A stretch of DNA of 11,143 bases from Larix sibirica (lineage: Eukaryota; Streptophyta; Pinopsida; Pinales; Pinaceae), in the NCBI GenBank assembly GCA_004151065.3, contig NWUY0300008840.1:6549-17691 (forward strand). Reading direction: 5' to 3'. The notes under the pieces are model-generated. The model worked only from the letters and a program-made list of their open reading frames with translations. It was not told where the DNA came from and did not search any database. Positions 7,694 to 11,143 of the stretch are shown here, piece after piece. The first letter of the stretch is position 1, and every line of letters begins with the position of its first letter. The position numbers and the translations under genes were made by a program.

Positions 7694-7996
7694 ATCAAAC
7701 AGATACAAAATTCCCAAGATCCTGTAATAGATAATGGCTCTAAATACCTTCCCTAGAAAGTGAGAGAGTCTAATTTACGAATCAAAATGTCTTCGACATC
7801 TACTTAAATTATTACACTGCTTTTGTTGTATACACGCACATACGCACCTAGAAGTTAAGTACAAAAAACAGCAAAATAACATAAATAGGCCTACAAGATT
7901 CTAAAGAAAAGTTATATTTCTACCTATGCCTGAAAAATTTGTTCCCTTCCTAAGCATGTTGGCGGACTGAATCCTCCTCCATGGCTTTCACTTCAA
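7694..7996 (-). other. Possible eroded 5' LTR end; otherwise non-coding
   Basis: If 7686-7693 is a primer-binding site, this stretch should be the U5/R part of the 5' LTR. The minus strand ends in CTGTTTGA before the site, not in the canonical CA, so the end is mutated or the call is wrong. No second LTR copy is in the window to compare, and the right-hand LTR limit cannot be set. It may equally be the 3' flank of P2, whose last reading frame stops at 7997. No open frame or known motif is seen here. Confidence 0.3.
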
Positions 7997-9020
7997 CTAA
8001 TGGAGTGGTGTGGAAATGAATACATGATTCATATTTAGCAGTTTGTCTAGGTCTTCCATCATCCCTTCGATGTGGCCTCCCTTCTCTCTTAGGTTTCTTT
8101 CAATGTCTTCAATCTTGGTGTCCCTAGTGTATGTATAGTATGAGATATTCCTAATAAAATCCAGCATCCCTTCTATACGTTCATTTATCACTTTCAATAA
8201 ATGCTTAAACCTACTCAAGTCAATTCTCATGTTGTTGAAGAGCTCCCTCCATGATGGCATTTCCCATGTTTGTTATTTAAGCGTTTGAGATTTTTTGTCA
8301 TTAAAGGGCCAAAATGTTGCATTACCTACACACTTAGGACTCTGTGTCCAAGGGGGAAAGAGATGAGTCCAAAGATTTACATTGGTAGGGTTACGTGAAG
8401 CATTAATCTCCACAATTGCACCCTTAGCAATTTTAAGCCACCGGGATCCTTATCCTCAAGAGGACAAGAACTCAAAATCACTTTATCAAAAAGGGGATAG
8501 AGCTCATCATAATTCAAACTTAATGAATGGGGATTTACTTGGACCAGCTGAGGAATACTATCCCTACGAAACCTCCCTTTGAAATCGTCCCTCTAAAACT
8601 AGAATCAACATGTTCCTCCTCAATCCTAGAATACAAGGTGTAAGGTAGGTTTGTTCCATCATCGCTTTAGGAATAATTCCCCTCGTCTGGCCCCACTTCA
8701 AAAATAAAGTCCATAATTTCTTGTGTGTGAGCTAGGGTAAGCATGAGAGGACCTATATCCTTGCCTTGGGGGTAATTTAACACCCTCTGGCAGTGAGTAC
8801 AACCAACCTTGGTGACATTCCCGATGTTTCTTTTTCGAAAATCACCTTGAATACTAGCTTCTTGCCTCATGGATTGGGGTGTATTGTCAATGAATCCCTT
8901 GCAACTCCTCTTGACACCTTGATTCCAACGATCGAACTTCATTTGAAGGTTTGTCATGGAATCCATTTTCTTTCGGGTGAGCCTCCATTTTGCACAATCA
9001 TCCCTGAGGCTACTTGACAC
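7997..9020 (-). pseudogene. P2: broken coding region of unknown function
   Basis: Minus-strand pieces join across frameshifts. A 117-codon stretch from 9020 (GTG) contains DDCAKWRLTRKKMDSMTNLQ, TKVGCTHCQRVLNYPQGKDI and TLAHTQEIMDFIFEVGPDE. After a stop the same frame goes on with NLPYTLYSRIEEEHVDSSFR. Other frames give RRDSIPQLVQVNPHSLSLNY and, from 8428, AKGAIVEINASRNPTNVN, LWTHLFPPWTQSPKC (8374-8330) and ATFWPFNDKKSQTLK. Past one stop (TAA 8275-8273), still in frame, comes WEMPSWRELFNNMRIDLSRF, then INERIEGMLDFIRNISYYTY and IEGMMEDLDKLLNM, ending at 7997. The last part has heptad-like spacing of hydrophobic residues. The pieces read like one protein but I recognise no family. It lies directly downstream of the RNase H relic in the same direction. 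Plus-strand frames at 8382-8582 and 8793-9017 are shadows. Confidence 0.5.
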
Positions 9021-9400
9021 CTAGGTTGGCCAATTTATAAGCCATTTTGTTATTGTTTTGTATTATATGAAATAGAGATAAATTTCTAGGGACTCTAAGG
9101 AGGCTCAAAATTCTTCGTTGCAAATGTCCTAGTGTTGATTTCTATCTTCTCTTGTTTTTACACATTTTCCAAATGGCCATCATAGAGTCTCTAAGGATTT
9201 GAACCTTTCATAATTTTAAAGAGGAAATAATATATGCTCCTTGTAAGAGCACTAACCATTATTCATATTTGTTTGTCTTGCATCATAGGCCCCAAGAAAA
9301 GGTTTCAAAAACATTCCCACCAAGGTCAAAGAGAATCTCCGCAAAACCTACCTCCCTTGAGACATAATTGAGCTCTCTAGAGGTTTTATTCGTGTATAAT
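9010..9400 (-). pseudogene. RNase H domain relic of the plant retroelement type
   Basis: One minus-strand frame reads LNYVSREVGFAEILFDLGGN, VFETFSWGL, a stop, CKTNKYE, a stop, WLVLLQGAYIISSLKL, a stop, KVQILRDSMMAIWKMCKNK, a stop, and later NNNKMAYKLANLGVK before TAG at 9012-9010. This is the block order of the RNase H-like domain found in plant LINEs and related genes (GFGGIL, NNxAEWLALLxG, GDSMxxI, NKxADxLANxG). RNase H degrades the RNA strand of an RNA-DNA hybrid. The catalytic Glu (codon 9264-9262) and the Asp of the DSM block (9189-9187) remain. The first Asp is missing with a shortened GNPG loop, and the last Asp is Tyr (9039-9037). No reverse transcriptase is seen upstream. It could be the end of a truncated LINE or a captured RNase H gene fragment. 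Confidence 0.75.
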
Positions 9401-10073
9401 TTTTTTCACTATGCTTTCCAATGTGGACCCACAATAGTATTTATCTATATTTATTTTTTTATTTAAACTTTACAACAATTTTTGAATCACCCCAAATAGA
9501 TATCCCAATCAAAATTTATGGCAATTGTAAATTACATACCTTTTCAAACCCAAATTTGGAGACTATCTTGTTGGTTGAACTTCCACTAGTTGTATCTATG
9601 AAATATCATTTTTTCTAGTTCTAAAAATTTGTTTGATAGTAGCCTGATATGTATTGCATGTAATTTTCTCATAGGTTTAACCTAATTATCGACTTCCAAG
9701 AGAATGTTATGGTAACTTTCCCACAACTTGTTGTTTTTGTCCCTTTAAGAAGAACAAAGTTGTACAACATGCCACATGTCCATTGTTTCAGATATTATTC
9801 TAATTTTTTTATCAAATAAACTATGGCGTGTCTTTGTGCAATAGGTGGAACTCAATTTGGATCTCACAAGCTTCAAATATAACAATTTTACCTAGAACAC
9901 CTATTTGAGACTAGTTTTTGGACTAGTGAAAACCCTAACTTTCATAGATTGTAACTCCAAACTTATATAAAACTTTGACCTAAAATTTTTACCACATATA
10001 CTTAGATATGGATCCTAAGGCTCCCAAAAAAAATTATGTCTGAAACTTTCTCCAAAAATGCTATAGTGAAAAT
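9401..10073. other. Non-coding stretch without recognisable genes
   Basis: AT-rich sequence. I looked for reverse transcriptase motifs, such as the YxDD box, on the minus strand upstream of the RNase H relic and found none. The plus-strand frame at 9421-9618 has no family features. Between the LTR-edge candidate at 10086 and the RNase H relic there is not enough room for a pol gene. Confidence 0.5.
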
Positions 10074-10086
10074 GGATTTGATACCA
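10074..10086 (-). promoter_or_regulatory. Possible second primer-binding site next to an LTR edge
   Basis: The minus strand reads TGGTATCAAATCC, which differs at two of 13 positions from the usual plant initiator-tRNA-Met site TGGTATCAGAGCC. Two bases before it the minus strand ends in CCATAACA, so on the plus strand a sequence starting TGTTATGG (10089) would be the LTR edge. That spacing (LTR ending in ACA, then TT, then the site) is common in plant LTR elements. The LTR itself would extend right from 10089; its far end was not found and no gag follows. Confidence 0.35.
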
Positions 10087-10121
10087 AATGTTATGGAACA
10101 AATTCCCAAAATGACATAACA

Positions 10122-11143
10122 ATACAAAGGTATAACTCAACACCTTGAAAATGAAATAAAGAAAATGAATAAGAAGCTCTTTCAAGTGGGAAATGCTCTT
10201 TTACAATATATTAAATGAAAAGGAGGTCTGACAATGCAAGTTCCAAATATATAATATTTTTTTAACTAATAATTTTTATTATTTTTGTTTTAATATATCA
10301 AAATTTTAAAATCTAGACCTCTTTTGTTCCTACTATAACATTTTACTTTCTTATCCATTAATAAATAAAAATTTATGTCACATCAATATAGATCAATATC
10401 TACAATTTAAAAAGATATATATGATGTTAAAACCATCAAATCTTATACCAATATTTAAATTAATTAATTATATATATAAACATAAACATAAACTATCAAA
10501 TCCTATCTTTTATATATATGAATGAAAAACGTTATAAAACCAATTATTCTTTATTATTTTAAGTAAATTCTATAATTTATGTGAATTAGTAATTTTTCTG
10601 ACATTTCTATATTACTTTTCCTACCTACAAAATTATCTAGTGGCTTTGCTTTTTTTTCCCTTGCATTCCTTGTTATTTCCCTCACACTTCCTTCTATCAT
10701 AATGGCTAATGGCTAGTGCTAGCTTGCTCATTCTCACAAGCCTCCCTCTCCATGTGACCACATATAATTTCATTCACGGGAAGGAGAGGACGATCTCTCT
10801 CTCCATGGGGTTATGACATGTGACAATGAGAATATATTGTCTTTGAAAATTGTTTGTGCATGAAAGGATGATTTTATGTTTTTATGTTGTTATTATGTTG
10901 ATGACATTAGTTAACTAGTTATTTTATATATTATATGTTTTAATGTCAATCTCATTTCTGGTTTTTATTGAATTTTAAAGTAATTTTAGGAAGTCTCTTG
11001 TCTCCTAAATTTTTATTTTTTTTTGTACATTACGTATCTAGTTATAGTTATGTTCTCAATGTAGAAAAGACCCACTTCTATGAAGATAACAAGATGGGGT
11101 GTATTGCTCTTAATTTGAAGATTATAAATTATAAAACACTTCT
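10122..11143. other. AT-rich non-coding DNA, possibly LTR sequence at its left
   Basis: No open reading frame, RNA gene or known repeat could be supported. The section 10230-10620 is extremely AT-rich with TATATA and TTAATTAATTA runs (around 10460-10480) and short A-rich near-repeats. If 10089 is an LTR edge, the leftmost part would be that LTR. A short CT-rich patch lies near 10795-10802. Confidence 0.5.

Noticed and set aside
9421-9618. Plus-strand 65-codon frame as a membrane peptide
   Set aside because: The hydrophobic look comes from T-rich DNA; there is no support from context.
10089-10121. Short inverted repeat TGTTATG...CATAACA as a complete tiny element or hairpin
   Set aside because: A 7-base stem around 19 bases is likely by chance in AT-rich DNA, and 33 bp is too short for an LTR or MITE. 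Only the left arm was kept, as a possible LTR edge.
10432-10510. Near-repeats ATCAAATCTTATA and ATCAAATCCTATC as a tandem array
   Set aside because: Two imperfect copies about 60 bases apart in extreme AT-rich sequence are expected by chance.

Overview
The window looks like repeat-rich intergenic DNA of a plant with a large genome. It is AT-rich, no gene is intact, and it is filled with eroded reverse-transcribed elements and gene relics that almost all read on the minus strand. The Gag relic is of a plant Ty3/gypsy type and the RNase H relic is of the plant reverse-transcriptase-associated kind. I lean towards a gymnosperm, probably a conifer, because the two unknown reading frames feel like abundant conifer predicted proteins. 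That is recollection, not a search result.

Layout, read right to left along the minus strand. From about 10.1 kb to the right end is AT-rich non-coding DNA. A possible primer-binding site and LTR edge lie at 10074-10089. At 9010-9400 is an RNase H domain with in-frame stops, followed by an uncharacterised broken coding region (called P2) down to 7997. At 7686-7693 is a primer-binding-site-like motif. Sixteen bases further on starts the N-terminal half of a Ty3/gypsy Gag (7670-7074), which carries an in-frame GA microsatellite. The Gag homology stops near 7074. It resumes near position 640 with the C-terminal half, ending in a damaged zinc knuckle at the left edge.

Between the two Gag halves lie about 6.4 kb holding one long, apparently intronless, broken coding unit (called P1, 6252-1563). 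It has about 0.8 kb of non-coding DNA on its 5' side and about 0.9 kb on its 3' side, the latter with an AATAAA. P1 has an N-terminal module, a domain of about 315 residues duplicated head to tail, a linker, a coiled-coil region, a basic helical segment and a Gln/Gly/Pro/Met-rich tail. I do not recognise its function. The best reading is a Ty3/gypsy element whose gag was split by a P1-bearing insertion. An alternative is two unrelated Gag fragments flanking P1.

No functional gene, RNA gene, CRISPR array or complete mobile element can be supported. The plus-strand reading frames look like chance. The most interesting object is P1 with its internal duplication. The next are the split Gag and the 119-bp duplication inside the Gag relic, which carries the window's only ambiguous base at its junction.
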